Assembly (NCBI GenBank): GCA_045543655.1 | Contig: JAZPXN010000068.1 | Span: 35,473-99,472 of the forward strand | Origin: RGIG995 sp045543655 | GTDB lineage: Bacteria > Bacillota > Clostridia > Oscillospirales > UBA644 | DNA length: 64,000 nt | Direction of reading: 5' to 3' | Part shown: positions 8,883-16,930 of the stretch, piece by piece | How positions within the stretch are numbered: position 1 is the first letter of the stretch | How the letters are laid out: the number at the start of each line of letters is the position of its first letter | Translations under genes and position numbers: made by a program | Notes under the pieces: model-generated | Databases searched by the model: none | Told to the model about the DNA's origin: nothing | The model's input: the letters and a program-made list of their open reading frames with translations, nothing else

Positions 8883-10508
8883 TTATTCAATAACGACGAT
8901 ATAATCGTATACGTCCTGACCGCCGTCAAGAATATAAACCTCTTTTCCGCGGTAGTTGTCCTCGATATATTTCAGAAGCCGTCCGGATTCCTCGTCAGAG
9001 GCGTCTTTTCCGCAAAATACGATGCAGATATCCCGCCGGGAAAATCCTGCGTGCTCTACGGTGTTGCAAAGGACCTCAAACCGATCTTTGCCCACAGACA
9101 GGAGACGTTTCCCCATAAAACCGATATAATCTCCGGAATGCAATTCCGTTCCGTCAATCACGGCATCACGGACGCAATGGGAGATCTCCGCCGTAATCAC
9201 GCCGTCCATGGCATCGGTCAATTCTTCGGCAATCACATCCGCATCCTCCGAATTGGGGTCGAACATCGCCAACGACGAATAACCGGCGCCTATCGAGGTG
9301 CTTGGAATGACCCGGACGTCGGATTTCTCGTAAAGCCGCGCCGCCTGTTCCGCGGTAAGCACGATATTCCCGTTATTGGGATAAACGAAAATCACGTCCG
9401 CGTTGACCCGATCAAAAGCAGAAATAAAATCCTCTGCTGAGGGATTCATACATTGACCGCCGTCCACGATAACGTCGGCACCGCGATCGAGAAAAATTTG
9501 CTTCAGTCCCTCCCCGGAAGCCACGGCAACTACGCCGAATTTCTTTCGCGCCTGCTCGGCAGAAGCTTCTTTTTCGGACTCGGCACGATTGTGCTGAAGG
9601 GACATGTTTTCAATTTTAACCGTCAGATATTCGCCGTATTTTTGGCAAAATTCCAATACCTTATAAGGAGTTTCGGTGTGCACGTGAATCTTCACGATAC
9701 TGCCGTTTCGTACTGCAACTACGGAATCACCGACGGTCTGCAAGAAATCAGAAATAACGGATACGTCAAAGGAATCAAGATCGGTCTTCTTCCACTGAAG
9801 ACGAAGAAGAAGCTCCGTGCAATAACCGTATTCGAGGACGCTGTACTCGTCAAAGGCATTCAGATCGATCTCCGCCGTTTGCTTTTCTTCCTCGGAAAAA
9901 TCCGGTTCCTTCCCCCGAAGGGACATCAGCATCCCCTCCACGATGCAGACGAGCCCGGCACCGCCGGAATCCACCACGCCTGCTTTTTTCAGCACCGGCA
10001 ACAGATCGGGCGTGCGCTCAAGGGACCGTCCGGCTTCGTCAAGAAATGCTTCCAGAAACGCCTCGGGCGTATCGGCATTGCTGGCACACGCGTATTCCGT
10101 CGCTTCCCGAATCACGGTCAGGATCGTCCCTTCCGTGGGCGTCATCACCGATGCGTAAGCGTAAGAGACCCCCTGGCGAAACGCTTCTCCGATCGCACGG
10201 CAGTCTGCGTCGTCCAAAGCCGCAAAGCCCTGCTTGATCCCTTCGAAGAACTGGGAAAGAATTACGCCGGAATTCCCCCGGGCAGACATCAGCATCCCCC
10301 GGGCAACCGCATCGGATTCGACGGAAAGAGACGGGGCGTCTCCATCGGAATGAAGCCCCCCCATCACCGTCATCAGCATATTATCGCCCGTATCTCCGTC
10401 TGGAATGGGGAATACGTTCAGATCGTCAATCTCCTTCGCGTGGGCTTTCAGATTTGCCGCACCCCCACGAATCATTCCGGCATAAGAAATACCGTCTAAC
10501 GTTTTCAT
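8883..10508 (-). CDS. fakA: Fatty acid kinase catalytic subunit FakA (DAK2 domain)
   Basis: 541 residues with an N-terminal DhaL-like ATP-binding domain (NVFPIPDGDTGDNM, SARGNSGVILSQFF, GTILTVIREA) and the long FakA middle and C-terminal domains formerly called YloV. FakA phosphorylates fatty acids carried by FakB to give acyl-phosphate. The Asp-rich PDGDTGDN motif that binds Mg2+ in this family is intact. ATG start with an AGGAG that overlaps the end of fakB. The neighbours fakB (upstream, 7 nt gap) and plsY (downstream, 12 nt) indicate one transcription unit. Confidence 0.94.
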   Translation of the reverse strand: MKTLDGISYAGMIRGGAANLKAHAKEIDDLNVFPIPDGDTGDNMLMTVMGGLHSDGDAPSLSVESDAVARGMLMSARGNSGVILSQFFEGIKQGFAALDDADCRAIGEAFRQGVSYAYASVMTPTEGTILTVIREATEYACASNADTPEAFLEAFLDEAGRSLERTPDLLPVLKKAGVVDSGGAGLVCIVEGMLMSLRGKEPDFSEEEKQTAEIDLNAFDEYSVLEYGYCTELLLRLQWKKTDLDSFDVSVISDFLQTVGDSVVAVRNGSIVKIHVHTETPYKVLEFCQKYGEYLTVKIENMSLQHNRAESEKEASAEQARKKFGVVAVASGEGLKQIFLDRGADVIVDGGQCMNPSAEDFISAFDRVNADVIFVYPNNGNIVLTAEQAARLYEKSDVRVIPSTSIGAGYSSLAMFDPNSEDADVIAEELTDAMDGVITAEISHCVRDAVIDGTELHSGDYIGFMGKRLLSVGKDRFEVLCNTVEHAGFSRRDICIVFCGKDASDEESGRLLKYIEDNYRGKEVYILDGGQDVYDYIVVIE

Positions 10509-10515
10509 GATTCAA

Positions 10516-11409
10516 TCAAACTCCTGCACTGAAGGTTACCGATTCGCCAAAAGCCCAGACCCCAATGGTGTCAGGTCCGACGGAGGCCCCGATGATAGGA
10601 CCAATAAAGCCGATTTCCACGTCACGGCAAGGGATTTCACTCCGGACGGTCTCCGCAAGCGCACGGACCTCGTCGGCATCGCAATCGGCGTGAAGCAGAT
10701 AGACCGTTTGATTTTCGGCATCGGTAATGGAGGATTTCAGCAAAGTCACGATCTCATCCAGGGATTTCTGTCTCCCCTTCACCTTCTTATAGGCGGCCTG
10801 ATATCCTTCCGCATCCGCAACGAGAATCGGCTTAACTCCCATAAGATTCCCCAAAAACGCCGCAGAGGCCTTCACGCGGCCGGCCCGCTTCAGCGCGTCG
10901 AGCGAATGAACGGTAGCGTATTCGTTGACCGTTTTCCGGATCGAAAGTATATATTCCTCGATCTCTTCCGCAGAAGCCCCTTCCCGGGCCTTCTCCGCCG
11001 CCTTCATGGCAAGCATCCCCTCGCCGATACTGGCATTCAGAGAATCGATGCAGATAATTTTACGGTCGGGATAAGATTCAAGCAATTGCTTTGCCGTTAC
11101 GAACCCGGTATTGATCGACCCCGTCTGTTTGACGGAACAAGCGATATAAACGATATCCCGGCCTTCTTCCAGATATTTTCCAAAAACGGTTCGGAATTCT
11201 TCCACGGGAACCTGGGCAGTCTTGAATTGAACACCCGCCCTCATTTTTTCATAAAAATCATGGACCTCGTCCGCCGTCCAGGTCAGCAACGCCGGACGTT
11301 CCTCGCCGTCGAGGATCGTGGACATTTTAACGTAATCCACGTCGTATTTCGCAAGCTGTTCCCCGGTCAGATCCGCACAGGAATCGGTAATAATCTTCAC
11401 GTTGCTCAT
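10516..11409 (-). CDS. fakB: DegV-family fatty acid-binding protein FakB
   Basis: 297 residues, DegV fold. The family start KIITDSCADL and the fatty-acid-binding-site motifs (TAQVPVEEF, ACSVKQTGSINTG, IDSLNASIGEGMLA) are visible. FakB proteins hold a free fatty acid and present its carboxylate to FakA. The ATG at 11407-11409 has AAGGAG just upstream; an earlier in-frame start at 11472 lacks one and would add residues unlike the family. First gene of the fakB-fakA-plsY unit. Confidence 0.92.
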   Translation of the reverse strand: MSNVKIITDSCADLTGEQLAKYDVDYVKMSTILDGEERPALLTWTADEVHDFYEKMRAGVQFKTAQVPVEEFRTVFGKYLEEGRDIVYIACSVKQTGSINTGFVTAKQLLESYPDRKIICIDSLNASIGEGMLAMKAAEKAREGASAEEIEEYILSIRKTVNEYATVHSLDALKRAGRVKASAAFLGNLMGVKPILVADAEGYQAAYKKVKGRQKSLDEIVTLLKSSITDAENQTVYLLHADCDADEVRALAETVRSEIPCRDVEIGFIGPIIGASVGPDTIGVWAFGESVTFSAGV

Positions 11410-11437
11410 AAAGGATTCTCCTTCAGCGATATTTAGG

Positions 11438-11514
11438 TCGCATTCTAACGTAATCGGGCGTAATAATCCCATATTTTTCCGACCTTACACGACTATTATA
11501 TATTCGTATTCTAA
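11438..11514 (-). promoter_or_regulatory. fakB upstream region: -10 box and repeated 11-mer
   Basis: On the minus strand a TATAAT (11495-11500) lies about 85 nt before fakB with only a weak -35. Two copies of TTAGAATRCGA (11504-11514 and 11438-11448) bracket it. The copy nearer the gene is part of TTAG-N8-CTAA, a partial palindrome reminiscent of lipid-regulator operators. A regulator binding here is an inference. Confidence 0.4.
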
Positions 11515-11577
11515 ACTGAAACGAAACTCATCGAAAAATAGCGTTTTGAAGAATCAAGCTGCACGAAAGACGAATAA

Positions 11578-11600
11578 CGCCGCCCGAAGAACGGGCGGCG
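11578..11600 (-). terminator. Terminator of the two-component operon
   Basis: 9-bp GC stem CGCCGCCCG/CGGGCGGCG with a 5-nt loop, just after the kinase stop. The following minus-strand run (TTATTCGTCTTTC) is only moderately T-rich. Confidence 0.6.
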
Positions 11601-11605
11601 CAAGA

Positions 11606-12706
11606 CTATTTTCTGTTCAGAGACTGTTTTTCCGGCAAGGTAACGGTGAAGGTCGTTACCGCATCCTTGCTTTGCGCGGAGATGCTGCCGCCGTGAAGAT
11701 CGACCACGCTCTTCACCACGGCAAGACCGATTCCGTTTCCTTCCGTAGCGTGGGATTCATCCCCCTGATAGAACTTATCGAAGATCCGGTGAATCTTATC
11801 CGGAGGGATTTCACTCCCCGTATTGGAGACCGTCACGGTGAGAAATCCGCCCCCGCGGACGACGTCGAGCGCCACCGATCCGCCCGGAGGCGTGAATTTG
11901 ACGGCGTTATCCATAAGATTGATCCAGACGTGACGAAGCAGCTCTTCGTTCGCCTCCACGTCAAATTCGTCGAATTCCAGTTGAAGCTCCAGGTCTTTCT
12001 TCTCCCATTTTCCCGCAAGAAGCAGCACGCAGGAGCGGATCTGCTCGGACAGATTAAAGACCGAAACGTCGGTAAGAATGGTTTGATTCGCAATCTTGGT
12101 CATATTCAGCACGTTAGACGCCATGTAGGAAAGCCGGTTCGACTCCTCCTCGATGGCATCAAGATAGATCCGGCGCTGTTCCTCCGTGAGATTTTCTTTT
12201 TTCAACAGCTTGGCAAAGCCTGCGATGGAAACGATGGGAGTCTTAAATTCATGAGACAGATTGTTGATAAAATCACTCCGGAGAACCTCCGTATTCTCCA
12301 ACGCCTCCGCCAATTTATTAAAGCTCACGGTAATCTCCCTGAAAGCCGGATGATCTCCGATAGGGGCGCCGTATTCAATGCGGGTATCGTAATTCCCGGC
12401 GGCAAGGCTGTTCAGACCATTGATAAATTTATTCACCGGACGGAGGGGGACTTTACTGAAAAACACGGCGATGACGCCACCGATGATCAGACTGCAAAGG
12501 CACATCAGAAGCACGATCGAACCCAGACTCATTTCATCGATATTTCCGGCAAAAAGACCAAACTTCACCAGAAGATAGACGACGAGCCCCGCAAGACCCA
12601 ACGCCGCCAAAAGAACGAGAAAGACCACAACGGCAAGCAGAATCGTCAGGGAAAAACGGTTTTTCTCCTCTTTAAAGTTAATTTTTACGAACTTTACCGG
12701 TTTCAT
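11606..12706 (-). CDS. Sensor histidine kinase with HAMP domain
   Basis: 366 residues. Two membrane helices (about 21-50 and 62-85) with a very short external loop, a HAMP linker, the HisKA phosphoacceptor box FINNLSHEFKTPI, an N box (WINLMDNAVKFTP), and G boxes (NTGSEIPPDKI, GNGIGLAVVKSVVDLHGGS). With almost no extracellular sensing domain it belongs to the intramembrane-sensing type of kinase; in Bacillota such kinases often respond to cell-envelope stress. It overlaps the response regulator by 4 nt (ATGA), so the pair is translationally coupled. Target genes cannot be seen. Confidence 0.93.
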   Translation of the reverse strand: MKPVKFVKINFKEEKNRFSLTILLAVVVFLVLLAALGLAGLVVYLLVKFGLFAGNIDEMSLGSIVLLMCLCSLIIGGVIAVFFSKVPLRPVNKFINGLNSLAAGNYDTRIEYGAPIGDHPAFREITVSFNKLAEALENTEVLRSDFINNLSHEFKTPIVSIAGFAKLLKKENLTEEQRRIYLDAIEEESNRLSYMASNVLNMTKIANQTILTDVSVFNLSEQIRSCVLLLAGKWEKKDLELQLEFDEFDVEANEELLRHVWINLMDNAVKFTPPGGSVALDVVRGGGFLTVTVSNTGSEIPPDKIHRIFDKFYQGDESHATEGNGIGLAVVKSVVDLHGGSISAQSKDAVTTFTVTLPEKQSLNRK

Positions 12707-13377
12707 ATTTTTTTCACCGCCTTATACCCCAATCCACGGACCGATTCGATCGAAAATTCCGGATAACCTTCAATGCGCTTGCGCAAGCGCCCGATGTGAA
12801 CCGTCACCGTTTCCCAGCCGGTATCGCTTTCCGCTCCCCAGATCTCGTCCATCAACTGAATACGCGTAAAAATCTTTCCGGGATAGGAAAGCAATTTATA
12901 GAGAAGCATAAACTCCTTTTGAGGCAATTCCTGCACGCTGTCGCCCCGGGTGACCGTCAAAGAATCGTAATCCAATACTACTTCGCCGACAACGATCCGT
13001 CGCTCGGTGGCGATCTTTGCCCGACGCAAAAGTGCTTTTATGCGATAGAGCATCTCTTCATTGTCGATAGGCTTGGTGATGTAATCGTCGGTTCCCACGG
13101 CAAAGCCCTTATGCTTGTCGGAGGGAAGCTGCTTTGCGGACACCATCAAGATCGGGAGATTATTGTCACTCTCCCGTAAAAGACGGGTAAATTCATAACC
13201 GTCCATCTTCGGCATCATCACGTCGAGCACCACCAGGTCCACGTGCTCCCGATCCATTACCAGAAGGGCGTCTTCCCCATTTTCAGCCGTACTTACGGTG
13301 TATCCGGCGTCCTCCAGGACGGCCCGGAGCAGCAGCCGAATATTTTTATCGTCATCCACAACGAGAATATGAACCAT
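12703..13377 (-). CDS. OmpR/PhoB-family response regulator
   Basis: 224 residues. Receiver domain with acidic pocket VDDD, phosphoacceptor aspartate in VLDVMMPKMDGYEF, the VSAKQ Ser and the lysine in DYITKPID, followed by a winged-helix DNA-binding domain (LPQKEFMLLYKLLSYPGKIFT and VTVHIGRLRKRI). A perfect AGGAGG lies 6 nt before the ATG. It forms an operon with the kinase; the CARF nuclease gene ends about 70 bp upstream on the same strand. Confidence 0.95.
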   Translation of the reverse strand: MVHILVVDDDKNIRLLLRAVLEDAGYTVSTAENGEDALLVMDREHVDLVVLDVMMPKMDGYEFTRLLRESDNNLPILMVSAKQLPSDKHKGFAVGTDDYITKPIDNEEMLYRIKALLRRAKIATERRIVVGEVVLDYDSLTVTRGDSVQELPQKEFMLLYKLLSYPGKIFTRIQLMDEIWGAESDTGWETVTVHIGRLRKRIEGYPEFSIESVRGLGYKAVKKI

Positions 13378-13420
13378 AGAAAACCTCCTGTCAACGTGCG
13401 ACGTCCCGTCGGAAAGGCGA

Positions 13421-13443
13421 AAAGCCGGAAACGCCGACTTTTC
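13421..13443 (-). terminator. Weak terminator-like hairpin after the CARF nuclease gene
   Basis: Imperfect stem AAAAG-x-CGG/CCG-x-CTTTT ending in a short T run on the minus strand, 3 nt after the stop. It may separate the nuclease gene from the two-component operon. Confidence 0.35.
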
Positions 13444-13446
13444 GGA

Positions 13447-14682
13447 TCAAGACAGATTCTTCAGCTTTTTGGTAAATTCCTTATCGTCGTACCGGTCAAC
13501 GTCTTCCAGAACCTCAATCCCCATATCGCCGGCTCTTGCCCGGATATAATCGGCGCGGCCGCCCATGCGGTCCAGCTCCGAGGTGACGAGAATCTTTTTC
13601 ACGTATTTCCCACCGAAACGGTCCGCCACGGTATTGAGTTTATACAGCTCCTGCATATCGAATTCACCGTTTTTGCAGGAAATTATGATAGGAATCGAAC
13701 CCTTCATTGCAAAAACGTCGATCTCGTTGACGGTGCGGAATTCGTCCTTCGATTCCGGAGCATCCCAATCCAGACAGACCCCAACCTTGACCTCGTGGTA
13801 GAGCGGAGCTTTTGATTTCGGCTCGGTCAGCTCCCGCATCCGTTTTGCAATGATCAGCTCCAGAACCTGTCCTGCCGTGGTCAAACACCGTTTGACCTGA
13901 TCGTTTTTAAATTCAAAACGGAGAACGCCGTGAAGCTCCAGCTTCCGCAAAAGCCCCATTTCCTGAAGCCCGTTCAAAATTGCAGGGTTCAAATACAGGT
14001 TAAGGTGGACCCGTTCAAAGGCGTCGGAGGCGGTAGAACGGTCAACCTGAAAGAACAGTGAAGAACCGGTACGGAAGGTCTCGCAAAGATCCCGCAACGT
14101 GTCCATCTGAAGATTCCAGTTTCGGGCGTTGATGCGACAGATGCTCCACATATTTTCAATATCCTTACAGAAGTCTTCGCTGAAATCCCATTCGTAGGTG
14201 ATCAACTCCGGCTTGACGTGATCCCGGATAATCTCCCCGCCGTGCATGGTAACGTTCTCTTCCACGGTAATATTAAAGGACTTGGAGCGGCAGTTTTTCC
14301 CGTCGGAATCACAATCGATAACGGCGTTTTTGTTGTAATTGAAGCGGTGACACTGCACCTCGCCAAGGTGTCGCTCCATCAGCATCCCTACGGCAACGAG
14401 ATACATATCGTCGCCGCCGGTAAGATCGAAAACGCAATCGCCGTATTCCTCCACGATCTCTTCGAGAACGGAAACCACGTGCTGAAGATCGTTGCGGTTG
14501 ACCGAGCGATGCTCCAGGAGGATCTTAAGTCCGCGTCCGTCAAGAACCTTCTGATAAGAGCAAATGGCTTTTTCCATCACCCTATGACTGTCACCGATAT
14601 AGACCACGCGGTCGGGCTCGCATACGAGGGCTCCGGAAAGATTTTCCAGCGCACTTTTGTCAAAAAATTCAATAATGGTCAT
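13447..14682 (-). CDS. DUF1887 CARF-domain nuclease (Card1/Can2-like)
   Basis: 411 residues. The N-terminal half has a Rossmann-like CARF domain, with VYIGDSH and the ligand-loop motif CVFDLTGGDDMYLVAVG. A central winged-helix-like region follows. The C-terminal half carries a PD-(D/E)xK nuclease signature: NEIDVF (D322) and PIIISCKNGE (K337), with an upstream acidic helix. In type III CRISPR systems, Card1 and Can2 of this family are activated by cyclic oligoadenylates bound to the CARF domain and then cut DNA and/or RNA. No cas gene or CRISPR array exists anywhere in this window, so the ligand source is unknown. It has its own promoter with a palindrome across the -35 box. Start ATG with GAGGT 7 nt upstream. 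Confidence 0.88.
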   Translation of the reverse strand: MTIIEFFDKSALENLSGALVCEPDRVVYIGDSHRVMEKAICSYQKVLDGRGLKILLEHRSVNRNDLQHVVSVLEEIVEEYGDCVFDLTGGDDMYLVAVGMLMERHLGEVQCHRFNYNKNAVIDCDSDGKNCRSKSFNITVEENVTMHGGEIIRDHVKPELITYEWDFSEDFCKDIENMWSICRINARNWNLQMDTLRDLCETFRTGSSLFFQVDRSTASDAFERVHLNLYLNPAILNGLQEMGLLRKLELHGVLRFEFKNDQVKRCLTTAGQVLELIIAKRMRELTEPKSKAPLYHEVKVGVCLDWDAPESKDEFRTVNEIDVFAMKGSIPIIISCKNGEFDMQELYKLNTVADRFGGKYVKKILVTSELDRMGGRADYIRARAGDMGIEVLEDVDRYDDKEFTKKLKNLS

Positions 14683-14710
14683 AGAATACCTCGCATAGTT
14701 TTATAGTATT

Positions 14711-14756
14711 ACTCTAACAGACCACCTTGAAAATGTCAAGACAAATTCGACATTTT
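14711..14756 (-). promoter_or_regulatory. Promoter and palindromic operator of the CARF nuclease gene
   Basis: Minus-strand TTGACA (its complement at 14734-14739), 17-bp spacer and TAGAGT (14711-14716). An inverted repeat AAAATGTC (14730-14737) and GACATTTT (14749-14756), with an 11-nt centre, covers the -35 box, as expected for a repressor site. Promoter is well supported, operator inferred. Confidence 0.65.
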
Positions 14757-14814
14757 TCACATTTTTTTTATATTTCGGAACTGCGAAAATCCTCCCCCCA
14801 ACGGGTTTTTCCTA

Positions 14815-14843
14815 TTGACAGATCCTCTCGGAAATGCTATAAT
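14815..14843 (+). promoter_or_regulatory. Sigma-A promoter of the zinc-ribbon gene
   Basis: TTGACA (14815-14820), 17-bp spacer, TATAAT (14838-14843), about 43 bp before the start codon. Confidence 0.88.
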
Positions 14844-14886
14844 AGAACCAAAGAAGACGGTAAAAACCGTTGAAAGGAGCCATATT

Positions 14887-15468
14887 ATGAACTGCAAAGT
14901 TTGCAACTCTCCCATTACGGAAGGTCAGTCCTTCTGCTCTTACTGCGGAACGAAGATCGAAGCTCCTGCAGAAGAAACCGTTGCTGTAGCGGAAGAAATT
15001 CCGGCGCAGGAAACGAAAACCGAAGAAGCCGTTACGGAAACGATATCCGAAACGCCTCCCTCCGAGGAAACAGACAAAACCGAACAAGTCCCCGAAGCGC
15101 AGGAAGAACCCGTCACCGCTGAAACCGAAGCGGCCGAAGAACCCGCCGCCCTTGCAGAACCCCCCACGCAGCCCCCTGCAGGAAACGACGATGCCCTTGA
15201 CAAGGACGCCACGACCGGCTTTATCCTCGGCATCCTTGCATACGTGATCTCCTGCGCCGGAATTCCGCTGGGAATCATCGGACTGATCAAAGCCACCCGA
15301 GGCATGAAAGCGCCCAACAAGCGTGTCTTCGGCATTATCGGCACCATCCTCTCCGCCGCCGGGATCGTGGGTTTCTTCACGTCGATCTTCAGCTTCATAT
15401 CTGCATTCCAAAGCGGAATGGATCTTTACGAAATGCTGGATCTGTTCGTCTCCAATATCCCCTGGTAA
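14887..15468 (+). CDS. Zinc-ribbon, acidic-linker membrane protein (DUF4190-like)
   Basis: 193 residues. N-terminal zinc ribbon with two CxxC pairs (NCKVCNSP and SFCSYCGTK), then a long Glu/Thr/Ala-rich acidic linker (about residues 24-105), then two membrane helices in the DUF4190-like pattern (ATTGFILGILAYV, GIIGLIKATRGMK, KRVFGIIGTILSAAGIVG). Proteins of this layout are common in Clostridia; no function is known. ATG with AAAGGAG upstream. Monocistronic between its own promoter and terminator. Confidence 0.85.
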   Translation: MNCKVCNSPITEGQSFCSYCGTKIEAPAEETVAVAEEIPAQETKTEEAVTETISETPPSEETDKTEQVPEAQEEPVTAETEAAEEPAALAEPPTQPPAGNDDALDKDATTGFILGILAYVISCAGIPLGIIGLIKATRGMKAPNKRVFGIIGTILSAAGIVGFFTSIFSFISAFQSGMDLYEMLDLFVSNIPW

Positions 15469-15491
15469 ACAACGCATTTCCATAAAATAAC

Positions 15492-15526
15492 GCCGTCCGT
15501 GCAAAAGCACGGGCGGCTTCTTTTTT
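15492..15526 (+). terminator. Rho-independent terminator
   Basis: 11-bp stem GCCGTCCGTGC/GCACGGGCGGC (one G-U), AAAA loop, then TTCTTTTTT. It ends at the stop of the convergent oxidoreductase gene. Confidence 0.92.
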
Positions 15527-16502
15527 AGGCTTCATCGGCGGGATAACGGATTCCGACGGTTCTTCGAATCTCGTCCAGAATCCGGAACGAAAGCTCGGAA
15601 AACGCCCGATCCGGCGGATCCCCCCGGTTGACGGCGTCCACGAAAGCGTCGCATTCGTAGACCATATCGTTCTCTTCCGTATGCGGACTGAAGACCCGAA
15701 TCTCCCCCGACCGCATCCGCATCTCCACGGTGCGGGGAGAAGAAATGGCGTCAATGATCATCGTGCCCAATTCTCCCTGAATCTCGCATTGCCGGAAGGC
15801 GTCAGAAACCTTGGAGTAGTTCAGCGTAACGAGAAAATCGGAATAATTCAGCACCGCGCATCCCACGCCGTCCACGCCTCCGGGAACGAGAACGCCGGAC
15901 GCGATAACGCTTTGCGGGGCGCCGAACAGCTCCAACGCGGGATAAAGACAGTAAACGCCAAGATCCAACAGGGCGCCGTTGGAAAATTCCGCCTTGAAGG
16001 TGTTGACGCTTTCCCCCCGTTTATGAGCGTCGTAGCGGCTGGAGTACTTGGAAAAATCGAAGCGAACGTTCCGGATCTGACCCAATTCGGGCAGGTGCTC
16101 CCGCATCAGAGAAAAGGCCGGCATATAACGGGCCTTGTACGCTTCCGCAAGATAGGCGCCGCGCAGCTCCGCTTCCCGGAGCATCCGGTCGGTTTCCGCA
16201 GAATTGGAGGCCAGGGGCTTTTCACAGAGAACGGGAATTCCCCGCTCCAGAAAAAAGACTGCCTGCTCGCAATGGAGAGAATTGGGGGATGCAATATAGA
16301 CCGCATCGGATACCGACGCCAATTCCTCAAGGCTCCGGCAGACGCAGGGCATCGAATGCTTCCGCGCAAAGGTCTCCCCCTTCCGGAGATCCCGGGAATA
16401 AATCGCCACGGGAACAGTCTTGGGACACTGAGCCATAGCTTGAGCCATCTTGTGAGAGATCTCCGACGTTCCGATTATGCCGAATTTCAAAATCCTTTTC
16501 AT
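15525..16502 (-). CDS. Gfo/Idh/MocA-family oxidoreductase
   Basis: 325 residues. N-terminal NAD(P)-binding Rossmann fold (KFGIIGTSEISHKM), the family's hallmark CEKPLASN after an ASPNSLHCEQA stretch, and a C-terminal substrate domain (GALLDLGVYCLYPALELFG). Such enzymes oxidise sugar or cyclitol hydroxyls; the substrate cannot be told from sequence. Start chosen at ATG 16500-16502, which has GGAAGGG 10 nt upstream; an ATG 9 nt earlier is too close to it. The upstream same-strand NfeD-like frame runs out of frame 176 nt into this gene. Confidence 0.9.
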   Translation of the reverse strand: MKRILKFGIIGTSEISHKMAQAMAQCPKTVPVAIYSRDLRKGETFARKHSMPCVCRSLEELASVSDAVYIASPNSLHCEQAVFFLERGIPVLCEKPLASNSAETDRMLREAELRGAYLAEAYKARYMPAFSLMREHLPELGQIRNVRFDFSKYSSRYDAHKRGESVNTFKAEFSNGALLDLGVYCLYPALELFGAPQSVIASGVLVPGGVDGVGCAVLNYSDFLVTLNYSKVSDAFRQCEIQGELGTMIIDAISSPRTVEMRMRSGEIRVFSPHTEENDMVYECDAFVDAVNRGDPPDRAFSELSFRILDEIRRTVGIRYPADEA

Positions 16503-16779
16503 TTTCTTCATTCCCTTCCGGAGAAATTTCCACCATCGCGTCTTCGCATCGCACCCGGCGGACCCAATTGCGGGTAAAAAACAACAGTGCCGCAGATACG
16601 ACGGCGGCCACGGTGATCTGAACCCAAAGCGGCGCGGACAGAAGCGTGCAGATCAGCCCGCCTGTGCATCCCACCGAAAGCCAGATCAGACGATACCGGT
16701 AAAAAAAGGTCTCCCCCACGGCAAAAAGAACCGTAAGACACAACCACATCAGGGAAAGATCCCCCGTAAAAACCTCCAT
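16327..16779 (-). CDS. Short NfeD-like membrane protein overlapping the next gene
   Basis: 150 residues. The first 75 or so form the membrane part of an NfeD-type protein (LMWLCLTVLFAVGETFF, LIWLSVGCTGGLICTLL, VQITVAAVVSAALLFFTR). The usual soluble OB-fold domain is missing. Instead, from about residue 90 the frame enters the oxidoreductase gene in a different frame and reads unrelated residues to a stop at 16327. Either the protein truly has an out-of-frame tail or the gene was truncated by the downstream fusion. ATG with GGAG 9 nt upstream; an in-frame TTG at 16785 is too close to that site. Confidence 0.6.
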   Translation of the reverse strand: MEVFTGDLSLMWLCLTVLFAVGETFFYRYRLIWLSVGCTGGLICTLLSAPLWVQITVAAVVSAALLFFTRNWVRRVRCEDAMVEISPEGNEENEKDFEIRHNRNVGDLSQDGSSYGSVSQDCSRGDLFPGSPEGGDLCAEAFDALRLPEP

Positions 16780-16930
16780 GAACAACAGCTCCCTTCACAG
16801 AGATCCTATGCCCGTCCACCCGGCGATAGCACCAGTATAACAAAAATTTCCATTCCTGTCAAGAGGGAGAGAGACGGCATATAATAAAATGAGCCGAAGG
16901 GCTACGTTCGTCGAAAACGAGGGAGAAACC

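Noticed and set aside
13378..14886. CRISPR array or cas genes beside the CARF nuclease
   Set aside because: Read both flanks for regularly spaced direct repeats of 20-40 nt and for Cas-like frames; none found. Only the 8-bp operator-like palindrome is present.
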